Positions 35,603 through 47,700 of a stretch of DNA of 64,000 nucleotides are shown in pieces. Source of the DNA: Betaproteobacteria bacterium (GTDB taxonomy: Bacteria; Pseudomonadota; Gammaproteobacteria; Burkholderiales; SG8-39); assembly GCA_016195915.1 (NCBI GenBank), contig JACPYS010000037.1, positions 36,581-100,580 of the forward strand. The letters run 5' to 3'. Numbering within the stretch: position 1 is the first letter of the stretch; each line of letters opens with the position of its first letter. The position numbers and the translations under genes were made by a program. The notes under the pieces were generated by a model. It saw nothing but the letters and a program-made list of their open reading frames with translations, ran no database searches and was not told the DNA's origin.

Positions 35603-35640
35603 CGGCACGGCGACCTTCGGGTTCCCGTGCCGTTTTTGTT
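35603..35640 (+). terminator. Intrinsic terminator after peptide gene 3
   Basis: CGGCACGG (35603-35610) pairs with CCGTGCCG (35625-35632). The loop region contains a C(TTCG)G tetraloop closed by further pairs, and TTTTTGTTT follows. This is a textbook Rho-independent terminator. Confidence 0.85.
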
Positions 35641-35774
35641 TCCCGATTCGCGGAGACTGATACACTTTGAAATAAGCGGCTCTTGCTGGCTGACGCGTCC
35701 GATGCACGAACAAGCTGATCGCGGCGCATTAGTCGGTGACAATGCAGTGGTGTCAACCTCGGGGGGATCGTCAA

Positions 35775-36038
35775 ATGTCAATCCCTAGTTCCAATACAGG
35801 CGTTGGTATCAGTTCATCTGGAAAGCAGGGCGGCGATGCCCGCGGGATCGCGGCTTCATTTTCTGGCGCAGGCGGCGGCTTAGGCTTGGGCGGTGGTAGC
35901 GGAAGCGGCGACGACGGCGTCGGCGTGGGCGTCGGGGTCGGTGTCGGCACGGGCGGCCAGTCCGGCTCGCGTGCCGGCCTGTCGGGTGGATCGGCGACCG
36001 ATAACACTTCGATCGGCTCTATCAATATCAAGTCCTGA
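35775..36038 (+). CDS. Glycine-rich putative precursor peptide 4 (divergent, acidic variant)
   Basis: This 87-residue paralogue starts MSIPSSNTGVGISSSGKQGG at 35775 with GGGGGG upstream. It keeps the GKxGGDAxGIAAS and GAGGGLGLGGGSG blocks and the exact tail SATDNTSIGSINIKS. It lacks the GGTGLLGSS segment, has GSGDDG in its place and carries five rather than six Val-Gly units. It is separated from peptide 3 by a terminator and directly precedes the ATP-grasp gene (18 bases), so it may be the copy most tightly linked to the modifying enzymes. Synonymous codons also differ more, showing it is the older branch. Confidence 0.75.
   Translation: MSIPSSNTGVGISSSGKQGGDARGIAASFSGAGGGLGLGGGSGSGDDGVGVGVGVGVGTGGQSGSRAGLSGGSATDNTSIGSINIKS
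35919..35948 (+). repeat. Hexanucleotide repeat, five Val-Gly codon pairs (peptide 4)
   Basis: Five units of GTNGGN encode Val-Gly x5, one fewer than in peptides 1-3, showing that the repeat number varies among paralogues. Confidence 0.8.
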
Positions 36039-36056
36039 TACAGGGGCCGATACGTC

Positions 36057-37064
36057 TTGCCTGCAACGAGGCTAGCGCTCTTTTCCGCAAAGGACTGTCC
36101 CCAGCTTGCGCTGATCAGGGACATTCTCGTTGAAAAGGGCGCGGATCCGCTGATCTGCGACATGCGCCTCGGCGGGGACGGCGCTCCTCTGGTGTCACTT
36201 GACGGGGCGCGTGCCAGCTGGAACGGCCACGACTTCTCGGAAGTAGCTGCAATCTACATTCGCTGCACGGCACCGAACACGCTACCTTCACCGCCGGCTG
36301 TGCAGAACGCGGCTTCTTATTGCGAATACCGCGGGGACTATCTCAGGGAGCAAGGTTTCAGCGCGGCCACGGTGAGCTTTTTCGCCGCCCTTGGTGCCGC
36401 CGGCAAACTCGTCATCAACCAACTCGACACGTATGCCGATCACGACACCAAGGCCCAGCTTTACGAAAAGCTGAGAGCACAGCAGTTCCCGGTGCCCGAG
36501 ACGCTCACCACCAACGATCCCGAGCGCGCATGGCAGTTCATGAAGAGCCACGCGGAAGTCGTGGTGAAGCCGTCGGTCGGCGTGGGTTCTACACGCCTGT
36601 TCAACGAGCAGGACCGGGACCGGCTGGATCAGTTCCGCATCTGTCCGGTCATGATCCAGGAGCGCATACGCGGCGACACGCTGCGGATCAACATCGTCGG
36701 AGACTCCGTGGTACTCGCGATTCGTATCGTCGGCAGCAACGAAAACGTCGATTCGCGCACCGCGCCGCGTGGATTCGACTTCGTCAAGCTCCCCGACGAG
36801 GAAGAGGCGCGAATCGTCCGTGCCAACCGGGCTCTCGGACTGCATTACGCGGCGTGGGACATCATCGAATCGCACGACGGTCGATATTTGTATCTCGACT
36901 GCAACCCGGGCCCGTATATTCTCTGGACCGGTGCCGAGTTCAGCCGCGCAGTGCTGGAGCAGCTGGGAGAATACATGATCGGTTACGCCGAGACGGGATC
37001 CGTCGAGCAAGCGTCCGCCAGGGTGCGCCCTTACGCCGAACCGCGCGGCGGTCGCGCAACTTAG
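36057..37064 (+). CDS. ATP-grasp ligase (RimK/graspetide-synthetase-like)
   Basis: A 335-residue ATP-grasp enzyme starting at a TTG (36057) 18 bases after peptide gene 4, with AGGGG upstream. The N-terminal domain is Rossmann-like (LALFSAKDCPQLALIRDIL). LVINQLDTYADHDTKAQLYE leads into the ATP-binding fold. K171 lies in VVVKPSVGVGS, followed by IQERIRGDTLRINIVGDSVV and the metal-binding D281/N283 in YLYLDCNPGP. Key residues look intact. Such enzymes join a carboxylate to an amine or hydroxyl through an acyl-phosphate. In graspetides they form side-chain ester or amide rings in precursor peptides. Modification of the adjacent glycine-rich peptides is the inferred role; addition of residues to their C-terminus is an alternative. 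The downstream gene starts right at the stop. Confidence 0.82.
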   Translation: MPATRLALFSAKDCPQLALIRDILVEKGADPLICDMRLGGDGAPLVSLDGARASWNGHDFSEVAAIYIRCTAPNTLPSPPAVQNAASYCEYRGDYLREQGFSAATVSFFAALGAAGKLVINQLDTYADHDTKAQLYEKLRAQQFPVPETLTTNDPERAWQFMKSHAEVVVKPSVGVGSTRLFNEQDRDRLDQFRICPVMIQERIRGDTLRINIVGDSVVLAIRIVGSNENVDSRTAPRGFDFVKLPDEEEARIVRANRALGLHYAAWDIIESHDGRYLYLDCNPGPYILWTGAEFSRAVLEQLGEYMIGYAETGSVEQASARVRPYAEPRGGRAT

Positions 37065-38855
37065 ATGACGTCTTCGCTTCCTGCGATTGCGCAGGAGGTC
37101 GACGCGGCCCTGGCTAACCTCTGCGCGGGCGGCGACATCGTGTCGCAGCGGGCACGCCTGGAGCATCTGGGGGCTGCAGCGGTTCCGCGACTGCTCGAGC
37201 ACCTGCACAGCGATTACCGCAAGTACTCGCTCTACGCGCTCCAGCACTGTTGGGCCGCGGCCGCGGTGGAACCGGTGGCAGAGTTGCTCACGAACCCGGA
37301 ACTCGATACCAGGCGCATGGCGGCGATCCTGCTCGATCGCCACCTCGGCCGGGAGTATCTCGCGCAGCGGTGCGCAGACCATTTCATGGATTCCGATCCG
37401 GAGGTTGCCGGATTTTGTTTTGAACACGCGGAGCTCATGTTTCCAGACGCCGAGCGCGCCCTCGCATCGTTCGCCGTTCCGCATCTGCGCTGGCGGCTCG
37501 CGAGGCGCTTGCCGCGGTATTACGCGCGCGCGCTGGCGGCGGGAACGCGCAGTTTGATTTCCGAACACGATGCGGAAGTGGCCCGCGCGGGAATCGTCGC
37601 CTTGATTCATCACGACGACGGCGATCCGGCCGGACGCGCGCTGATTGGCGGCTGCCTGACGGGTGACGAGCCGAAACTGCGTGAGGCCGCAGCCGAATTT
37701 CTCGCCTGGCGCGGAAGCGGTGAAGACCTGGAACCGCTCGTGGCGGCTGCCGCGAGCGAGTCAGATCCATTTGCGCGCGCCTCACAGGTCGATGCAATTG
37801 CGGCAATAAGGCGCAGGATTGCGGCAGGCAGTGAAGTTGGACACGGACCGGCAATCGATCTCCCTGCGGCGCCCGTTGCCCAAGCAGCGTACCGCGAGGC
37901 GGTGAATCGCCTTGAAGCAAATCCCAGCGAGGATGACTGCGCATATGCGCAAGCCGTGTGTGCGACGGCAGAGCCGTTTGAGCCGCGCCTTTACTACACG
38001 GGCAATGCTCCATCGGCGGAGTTTGTCGTGACCCGGCGCCTGCGCGACCGCCTGATGGCGCGACTCCTGGCCATGCCTTGGTGCGAATCTGTGGATCCCC
38101 AGGAAGTCGCGCCCACGGATGCGCCCCGCGTTGCGGAGAGCATCGTCGCGCCGACGCGCAGCACCTTGACGGGGGAAGCCGAAAGTTACGGCGTTTACAC
38201 CAACGCAGACGATCGCGCATTCAAGTCATTGGTCCATGTAGGCGACGACGTGTCCTGGCAGGAAGATCATGCGGCCGTGCTCGTGCTCGCCGATGGCGTG
38301 GTCCGGGCGGTGCGCTGCGAGCCGTCGTGGGGCTATCTCGTTATTGTCGAGCATTCGCTCGATCGGGGCGTCCGCCCGGCGCTGGTCGAATACGCGCAGC
38401 GGTTTGCGAAGGCGATCAAAGAACCCGTCCTCGGGCCTCAGGGAGAAATCCGGTTATGTTCCCTCTATGCCCACCTGGGTGCGTTCATTCGCGTCCGGCC
38501 AGGTGAAATCGTGCGCGCGGGTCAGAAACTCGGCGTGATCGGCCGGACGCTGACCTGGGAGAACGGCGGATATCCGGCCCACCTGCACCTCGGCCTGCAC
38601 CTCGGCCCGTTCGTGCAGACGCCTCGCCCGAATACGAAAATCGACGTGAATTTTCGCGACAAGCGCTATCGCGCCCGGGTTGTTCGCGCGGGGTCGCGAG
38701 GAATCGAGACCACGATCCACTATCGCGGTGATCCGGAGTACCCGGTAATCCGCACGCGGCGCTGGGAATGCGGCTACATTGCGCGCTGGTATTGGGATGG
38801 CGCCGCGCACGGCTGGCTCAGCACGCGTGCGTTGCTGCGGCATCCCAGCCGCTGA
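37065..38855 (+). CDS. HEAT-repeat/M23 metallopeptidase fusion, no signal peptide
   Basis: This 596-residue protein begins at an ATG directly abutting the stop of the ATP-grasp gene (translational coupling). Residues about 10-290 are helical repeats of the HEAT type (AVPRLLEHLHSDYRKYSLYA, VARAGIVALIHHDDGD, KLREAAAEFLAWRGSGEDLE). Residues about 370-540 are an M23/LytM-like domain with the zinc motif HxxxD in VHVGDDVSW (His about 391), VRPGEIVRAGQKLGVIG and HxH in AHLHLGLHLG (about 506-508). M23 enzymes often cut Gly-Gly or Gly-X bonds. There is no signal peptide, unlike peptidoglycan hydrolases of this family. Cleavage of the Gly-rich precursors is a natural inference. The C-terminal tail (about 540-596) is rich in Arg and Trp. 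Confidence 0.8.
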   Translation: MTSSLPAIAQEVDAALANLCAGGDIVSQRARLEHLGAAAVPRLLEHLHSDYRKYSLYALQHCWAAAAVEPVAELLTNPELDTRRMAAILLDRHLGREYLAQRCADHFMDSDPEVAGFCFEHAELMFPDAERALASFAVPHLRWRLARRLPRYYARALAAGTRSLISEHDAEVARAGIVALIHHDDGDPAGRALIGGCLTGDEPKLREAAAEFLAWRGSGEDLEPLVAAAASESDPFARASQVDAIAAIRRRIAAGSEVGHGPAIDLPAAPVAQAAYREAVNRLEANPSEDDCAYAQAVCATAEPFEPRLYYTGNAPSAEFVVTRRLRDRLMARLLAMPWCESVDPQEVAPTDAPRVAESIVAPTRSTLTGEAESYGVYTNADDRAFKSLVHVGDDVSWQEDHAAVLVLADGVVRAVRCEPSWGYLVIVEHSLDRGVRPALVEYAQRFAKAIKEPVLGPQGEIRLCSLYAHLGAFIRVRPGEIVRAGQKLGVIGRTLTWENGGYPAHLHLGLHLGPFVQTPRPNTKIDVNFRDKRYRARVVRAGSRGIETTIHYRGDPEYPVIRTRRWECGYIARWYWDGAAHGWLSTRALLRHPSR

Positions 38856-38867
38856 TCAATCGAAATA

Positions 38868-38957
38868 TGGCGGAGAGAGAGGGATTCGAACCCCCGGTAC
38901 GGATAACCGTACAACAGATTTCGAGTCTGCCGCATTCGACCACTCTGCCATCTCTCC
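38868..38957 (-). tRNA. tRNA-Ser (anticodon CGA)
   Basis: On the minus strand the sequence folds as a class II tRNA: acceptor GGAGAGA pairs with TCTCTCC, the T-arm holds GGTTCGAATCC, there is a long variable arm, and the anticodon is CGA at 38921-38923. The 3' CCA is encoded (38868-38870). It borders the peptide/ATP-grasp cluster, whose last gene ends 12 bases away. Confidence 0.93.
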
Positions 38958-39045
38958 GCTGCTTCGACGCAACGCCTGCCGGTGCAAAAGATCCACCGCC
39001 GCATACAGCGAAGGCAACATTATAAGGGCACTACCCCGCAGTTGA

Positions 39046-39399
39046 TTATTGCTTGCGCGCGCCCCTGAGCATCTCCGTGGCGAGCACGCCGGTCGCCCGG
39101 TAGATCGACTCGAGCGGATTTGCCCGGCAGTAGGCCTCGAGCCATGCGTTCATCGCAACGACGTCGATGGTGGCGAAGGGATCGACCTGCAATGGAGTCG
39201 TGGAGGCGTCCGAAACGCCGCGCAGATAACCGAGCATCCAGTCCTGCGTGCGAAAGTAGCCCACGCCCTGGTCGCGCGCCTCCAGCATCCAATCGCTGCA
39301 CTTGAGGCTTCCGGACCCAACAACCTTCACCGACTGGGCATGCGTGGCACCTGCCGCAAGCGCAAGAATCGTGGCCAGAAGAATCCAACGTGTCTTCAT
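39046..39399 (-). CDS. Small secreted protein, Rap1a/Tai-immunity-like
   Basis: A 117-residue periplasmic protein with signal peptide MKTRWILLATILALAAGATHA. The mature part has a pair of cysteines (LKCSDW and AYCRANPLES) and the pattern WMLGYLRGVSD...MNAWLEAYCRANPLESIYRA, which resembles the Rap1a/Tai immunity fold. No effector gene is nearby, so an immunity role is not supported. It lies between tRNA-Ser and serS, 18 bases downstream of the serS stop in the same direction. Function unknown. Confidence 0.65.
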   Translation of the reverse strand: MKTRWILLATILALAAGATHAQSVKVVGSGSLKCSDWMLEARDQGVGYFRTQDWMLGYLRGVSDASTTPLQVDPFATIDVVAMNAWLEAYCRANPLESIYRATGVLATEMLRGARKQ

Positions 39400-39417
39400 A
39401 TCGAGCCTACTCGCGGT

Positions 39418-42018
<2,601 letters not shown>

Positions 42019-42035
<17 letters not shown>

Positions 42036-42642
42036 CGGCGCCCTTCGGGGGGACGAAACGGAACATCGATGGCTCGAACGCCGGATTGCGCGACAGATTC
42101 GAAAAGCGCAGCACCGTGGTCTGCCCGAACGGATCGACGAGTTCCATGGCTTCGATGCCCGCAACGCCGAAGCCCATGCGGATGCGCTCGAACCCGGATT
42201 CCCTCTCGCGCGGCCGCGCCTCCAGCCATTCGAGCCCGTCGGCGATGCCCCCCTCCGAAAGCTCGAAGCCTTTCTCGATATCGGAGCTGCCCGCGAGCAG
42301 CGCCGCGGGAGTCGAGCCGATCGCGCGCGCCACTTTTCGTACGGTAACCTGGTTCAGGTCTTCATCGTAGATCCACACCTTGTCGCCGTCGCCGACGATG
42401 ACCTGCGCGTAAGGTTTCGCGTAGGTCCAGCGAAAACGCCCCGGGCGATGAAAGGCAAAGCTGCCGGAGGATTCCTGCGTCAGCTTCCGGTTGCGGTCAT
42501 AGACTTTCTGTGAAAAATCCGCGCGCGCGGACTGCGTGCTCCGCACAAATGCGTGGAAGCGATCCAGGCTCGTGGCCCAAACGGCAAGAGCAAATGAAAA
42601 CGTCGCCGCGAACAGCGCACTGCCCAATAGGGTCGTGCGCAT
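42019..42642 (-). CDS. lolA: Outer membrane lipoprotein carrier protein LolA
   Basis: This 207-residue periplasmic chaperone carries lipoproteins from the LolCDE complex to LolB. It has a signal peptide (LLGSALFAATFSFALAVWA) and the LolA signature region LDRFHAFVRSTQSARADFSQ, GSFAFHRPGRFRWTYAKPYA and KVWIYDEDLNQVTVRK. It lies between ftsK and rarA; the ATG at 42642 directly abuts the ftsK stop. Confidence 0.94.
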
Positions 42643-44922
42643 CTATTCCGCCTTCGCGGGAACCAGCACCTCGCGATTGCCGTTCGACTGCATTGCCGAC
42701 ACCAGCCCCGCGCGCTCCATGTCCTCGATCAGCCGCGCGGCGCGGTTGTAGCCGATACGCAGGTGGCGCTGAACGAGTGAAATAGACGGCCGCCGGGTGC
42801 GCAGCACGATCTCGACCGCCTGATCGTAGAGGGGATCCTTTTCGCCGCTGCCCGCGTCGCCATTTCCCGAAACGCCGTCGTCACCTGCAGGCTCCGGTTC
42901 GAGCACCTCGCTGAGGTAGTCCGGCTCGGCGAGCTGCTTGAGATAATCGATCACTTTGTGGACTTCCTGGTCGGAGACGAACGCGCCGTGCACGCGCTGC
43001 GGCTGGCCCGTGCCCGGCGAGAGGTAGAGCATGTCACCCTGTCCGAGCAGCGCATCAGCTCCCGACTGGTCGAGAATTGTGCGGGAATCAACCTTCGATG
43101 CAACCTGGAACGAAATACGGGTAGGGATGTTGGCCTTGATCAGTCCGGTGATTACGTCCACCGAGGGTCGCTGCGTAGCGAGAATCAGATGAATTCCCGC
43201 CGCACGCGCCTTCTGCGCCAGCCGTGCGATCAACTCCTCGACCTTTTTCCCTACTACCATCATCAGGTCGGCCAGTTCGTCAATCACCACCACGATCACC
43301 GGCTGTTGCGTGAGCGGTTCCGGATTGCCCGACGCGTCCGTATTCGGACCATTCTCCACGCGGCCGGCCTTTTCGGCAGCGGCAATCTTGTGATTGAAGC
43401 CGGAGAGGTTGCGCACGCCCAGCCAGGACATCAGCTTGTAACGCCGCTCCATTTCCCCGACGCACCAGCTGAGCGCGTTGGCCGCCTGCTTCATGTCGGT
43501 GACCACCGGCGCCAGCAAATGGGGAATGCCCTGATAGACCGACAGCTCGAGCATCTTCGGGTCGACCAGGATCAGGCGCACCTGCCTTGGCTCTGCCTTG
43601 TAGAGCAGAGAAAGGATCATCGCATTGATGGCGACCGACTTGCCCGAACCGGTGGTCCCGGCGACCAGAAGGTGCGGCATCTTCGCGAGATCGACGACGA
43701 CGGGATTGCCCGATATGTCCTTGCCAAGCGCAAGCGCGAGCGGCGAATGCGTGCCGTGATACACCTCCGAACCGAGAATTTCCGCGAGGCGCACCGTCTG
43801 CCGGTGCGGATTGGGGATTTCCAGGCCCATGCACGACTTGCCCGGAATGGTCTCGACCACCCGGATCGAGACCACCGAAAGGGCGCGCGCAAGATCCTTC
43901 ACCAGATTGACGATCTGGCTGCCCTTGACGCCCACCGCCGGTTCGATCTCGTAGCGCGTGATCACCGGGCCGGGATAGGCGGCGATCACTTTCACCTGCA
44001 CGCCGAAGTCGCCGAGCTTCTTCTCGATCAGGCGCGAGGTGTACTCCAGTGTTTCGCCGCTGACGCTCTCGACATCGGCCGGCGCCTCGTCGAGCAGTTT
44101 GAGCGGCGGCAGCGGGGTATCGGGCAAGTGTTCGAACAACGGCGCCTGTTTTTCCTTTTGCACCCGCTCGGACTTCCGGATCTCGATCACTGGCGGCTCA
44201 ATCCGTAGCGGGGAATGTTCTTCCTCACGCTTCTTCTCGATCTCGACGATCAATTCGCGCTCCTCGCGCGCGATTTCTCCGGCCTTGCGGTCCTGCCGGC
44301 GCTCCCACGTACCGCGCACCGCGCCGTAGGCCTGTTCAAGCGCGAACCCCGTGAACTCGGCCACTGCGAACCAGGAAATATTCGTAAACAGACTCAATCC
44401 GATCGCTACCAGAGTGAGCAACGCGAGCGTCGCGCCGGTAAACCCCAGATACGCCGCCGCGAAAGTGCTGAGCACCTGACCAAGTACGCCTCCTGGCGCA
44501 AGAGGCAGCGCGGCTTGCACGCTGTGCATACGCAGTGCCTCCAGGGCCGCGCTGGCGAGAATCAGGGTCGCGAATCCGCCCACCGCCGCCGCGAGCGGCC
44601 GCCGGTCCGGGATCGAGGTGCCGTCGAGTTGCCGATAACCCCAGACCACCACCACCAGGCAGAACACGACCCACCAGTACGCCGAGAGACCGAACAGGTA
44701 AAGCAGCAGGTCGGCGAGCCACGCGCCGACGAGTCCGCCGGCGTTATGGATGCTCGCGGAGGTGGCGCTGTGCGACCAACCCGCATCGCCCTGATCGAAG
44801 GTGGCGAGGATCAGCAGGAGATACCCGGCCACGGCCAGGCCAGCCAGCCATTTGGCCTCGCGCAGGAGGTTCGCGAGTCTCGCGGGCAGCGGCGCGCCGG
44901 AGGTATTGTCGGCGACGCGCAC
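42643..44922 (-). CDS. ftsK: DNA translocase FtsK
   Basis: This protein of about 759 residues pumps DNA at the division septum and aids dimer resolution. The GTG at 44922, three bases after the end of the upstream Crp/Fnr gene, was chosen because the next residues ([20 protein letters not shown]) begin the first membrane helix; the longer open frame upstream is not protein-like. There are four membrane segments in the first 170 or so residues, a Lys/Glu-rich linker shorter than in E. coli, Walker [17 protein letters not shown], and the C-terminal gamma winged-helix domain ([20 protein letters not shown]) that reads KOPS sites. Confidence 0.93.
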   Translation of the reverse strand: MRVADNTSGAPLPARLANLLREAKWLAGLAVAGYLLLILATFDQGDAGWSHSATSASIHNAGGLVGAWLADLLLYLFGLSAYWWVVFCLVVVVWGYRQLDGTSIPDRRPLAAAVGGFATLILASAALEALRMHSVQAALPLAPGGVLGQVLSTFAAAYLGFTGATLALLTLVAIGLSLFTNISWFAVAEFTGFALEQAYGAVRGTWERRQDRKAGEIAREERELIVEIEKKREEEHSPLRIEPPVIEIRKSERVQKEKQAPLFEHLPDTPLPPLKLLDEAPADVESVSGETLEYTSRLIEKKLGDFGVQVKVIAAYPGPVITRYEIEPAVGVKGSQIVNLVKDLARALSVVSIRVVETIPGKSCMGLEIPNPHRQTVRLAEILGSEVYHGTHSPLALALGKDISGNPVVVDLAKMPHLLVAGTTGSGKSVAINAMILSLLYKAEPRQVRLILVDPKMLELSVYQGIPHLLAPVVTDMKQAANALSWCVGEMERRYKLMSWLGVRNLSGFNHKIAAAEKAGRVENGPNTDASGNPEPLTQQPVIVVVIDELADLMMVVGKKVEELIARLAQKARAAGIHLILATQRPSVDVITGLIKANIPTRISFQVASKVDSRTILDQSGADALLGQGDMLYLSPGTGQPQRVHGAFVSDQEVHKVIDYLKQLAEPDYLSEVLEPEPAGDDGVSGNGDAGSGEKDPLYDQAVEIVLRTRRPSISLVQRHLRIGYNRAARLIEDMERAGLVSAMQSNGNREVLVPAKAE

Positions 44923-44924
44923 TC

Positions 44925-45626
44925 TCAGTCCGGCAGAACGATCGTATCGCGCAGCAGGATCTTCGCCCCGCGCATTTCGATGAAGCCGCCCTTTTGCAGG
45001 TCCTTCATGACCCGGCTCACCATCTCGCGCGAAGCCCCGATCATCTTGGCGATGTCCTGCTTGGCAATTTTCCGGGTGACGATCCTCTGCCCCTCGACCA
45101 TTTCGGACAGGTCGATCAGCAACCGGGCCACGCGCCCATAGACATCGAGCAGGGCAAGGCTGCCGATTTTTCGGTCGGCGTCGCGCAGCCGCCGCACCAG
45201 GCCACGCATCACGGCCATCGCCATCTCGAAATTCTCCTCGAGGCACCGCTTGAAATCGCGCTTGGAAATCGCAAGCAGTTCGCAGCGCTCGATAGAAACG
45301 ACGCTTGCGGAGCGAGGATTGTCGTCGATCAGGCCCATCTCGCCGAAGAATTCCCCCTCGACGAGGATGCTGAGGATCACTTCCTTGCCCTCGGCATCAC
45401 TCATCATGACCTTGAGCCGGCCGGCGATCACGATATAGAGCGAGTCGGTCGGGTCGCCCGCCGCAAGGACCGTCGTTCCACGCGGCACGCTGCGGCGATT
45501 GACGACGGCCGTCAATACGCGCATCTGGTCATCGGGAAGACTTGCAAGCAGCGGCACCGCCCGCAATACCGCGGTGGATATGGTATTGGACGCTGAGGTC
45601 ATGAGCGTGCTGATCGCTTTATTCAT
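44925..45626 (-). CDS. Crp/Fnr family transcriptional regulator
   Basis: A 233-residue regulator with an N-terminal cyclic-nucleotide-binding fold ([20 protein letters not shown], then [19 protein letters not shown]) and a C-terminal winged helix ([20 protein letters not shown], recognition helix with [12 protein letters not shown]). It has no FNR-type N-terminal Cys cluster. The Arg in the phosphate loop (DDNPRSASV) is present, so cAMP-type binding is possible. The start at 45626 is likely; an alternative ATG lies at 45602. It diverges from trxB and is directly followed by ftsK. Confidence 0.9.
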   Translation of the reverse strand: MNKAISTLMTSASNTISTAVLRAVPLLASLPDDQMRVLTAVVNRRSVPRGTTVLAAGDPTDSLYIVIAGRLKVMMSDAEGKEVILSILVEGEFFGEMGLIDDNPRSASVVSIERCELLAISKRDFKRCLEENFEMAMAVMRGLVRRLRDADRKIGSLALLDVYGRVARLLIDLSEMVEGQRIVTRKIAKQDIAKMIGASREMVSRVMKDLQKGGFIEMRGAKILLRDTIVLPD

Positions 45627-45647
45627 GGTCGGCCGGGGCCATCGTAG

Positions 45648-46718
<1,071 letters not shown>

Positions 46719-46723
46719 AGAGC

Positions 46724-47263
46724 GTGAGCAAACACCGCGACGACGATCACCCGTTCCGCGCCGCGGTCGCAGGCGTACGTCCGCTCCAGACGCGCCGCCG
46801 CGCCCTTCCGCACACGCCCGCGCCGCCACCCGTGCCAGTGCAAACCCGCCGCGAATGGGATGCGGTCCTGCGCGAAAGTCTCGAAGGGCCGATCTCTCCG
46901 GACGAAGGGCTCGAGATCGGCGAGGAACTCGTTTACCTGCGCGACGGCATGTCCAGGCACGTCCTGCGGCAACTGCGGCGAGGACATTGGGTTGTGCAGG
47001 CAGGGATCGACCTGCACGGCATGGACCGGAACGAAGCAGCGGAACGGGTGGCCGCATTTCTGCTCGATTGTTCGAACCGGGGGCTGCGCTGCGTGCGCAT
47101 CGTGCACGGCAAGGGGCTGGGTTCGCGGAACCGCGAACCGGTTCTGAAAAACAAGCTGCGGATCTGGCTCCCGCGCCGCGACGAAGTCCTTGCCTTCTGC
47201 CAAGCCCCCGACGACGACGGCGGCAGCGGCGCTGTTCTTATCCTGTTGAAGGCCCGCCGCTAA
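46724..47263 (+). CDS. Smr domain protein
   Basis: This 179-residue protein starts at a GTG at 46724 (VSKHRDDDHPFRAAVAGVRP). The N-terminal half is basic and proline-rich. The C-terminal half is the Smr domain with DLHGMDRNEAAERVAAFLLD and CVRIVHGKGLGSRN, the expected HGKG signature. Family members are nucleases or ribosome-associated endonucleases related to the MutS2 tail. It is probably cotranscribed with trxB and ends convergently 18 bases from glnB. Confidence 0.9.
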   Translation: MSKHRDDDHPFRAAVAGVRPLQTRRRALPHTPAPPPVPVQTRREWDAVLRESLEGPISPDEGLEIGEELVYLRDGMSRHVLRQLRRGHWVVQAGIDLHGMDRNEAAERVAAFLLDCSNRGLRCVRIVHGKGLGSRNREPVLKNKLRIWLPRRDEVLAFCQAPDDDGGSGAVLILLKARR

Positions 47264-47281
47264 CGGCGGCGAACGCTCGCT

Positions 47282-47668
<387 letters not shown>

Positions 47669-47700
47669 TCAGCCGAGCGTCTCAGCCAATCCGCCCGATT

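Noticed and set aside
34852..35713. Long open frames on the minus strand across the peptide genes, rich in Pro or Ala/Arg
   Set aside because: They arise from the antisense of Gly/Val repeat codons; the plus-strand frames have ribosome sites and conserved ends.
34737..35948. Repeats in the peptide genes as a CRISPR array
   Set aside because: The repeats are coding hexanucleotides within open frames, with no spacers and no cas genes.
39046..39399. Rap1a-like protein as part of a type VI toxin-immunity pair
   Set aside because: No toxin gene or type VI component is present nearby.
44923..45246. Longer N-terminus for FtsK
   Set aside because: It lies inside the Crp/Fnr gene and has shadow-like composition; the GTG at 44922 directly precedes the first membrane helix.
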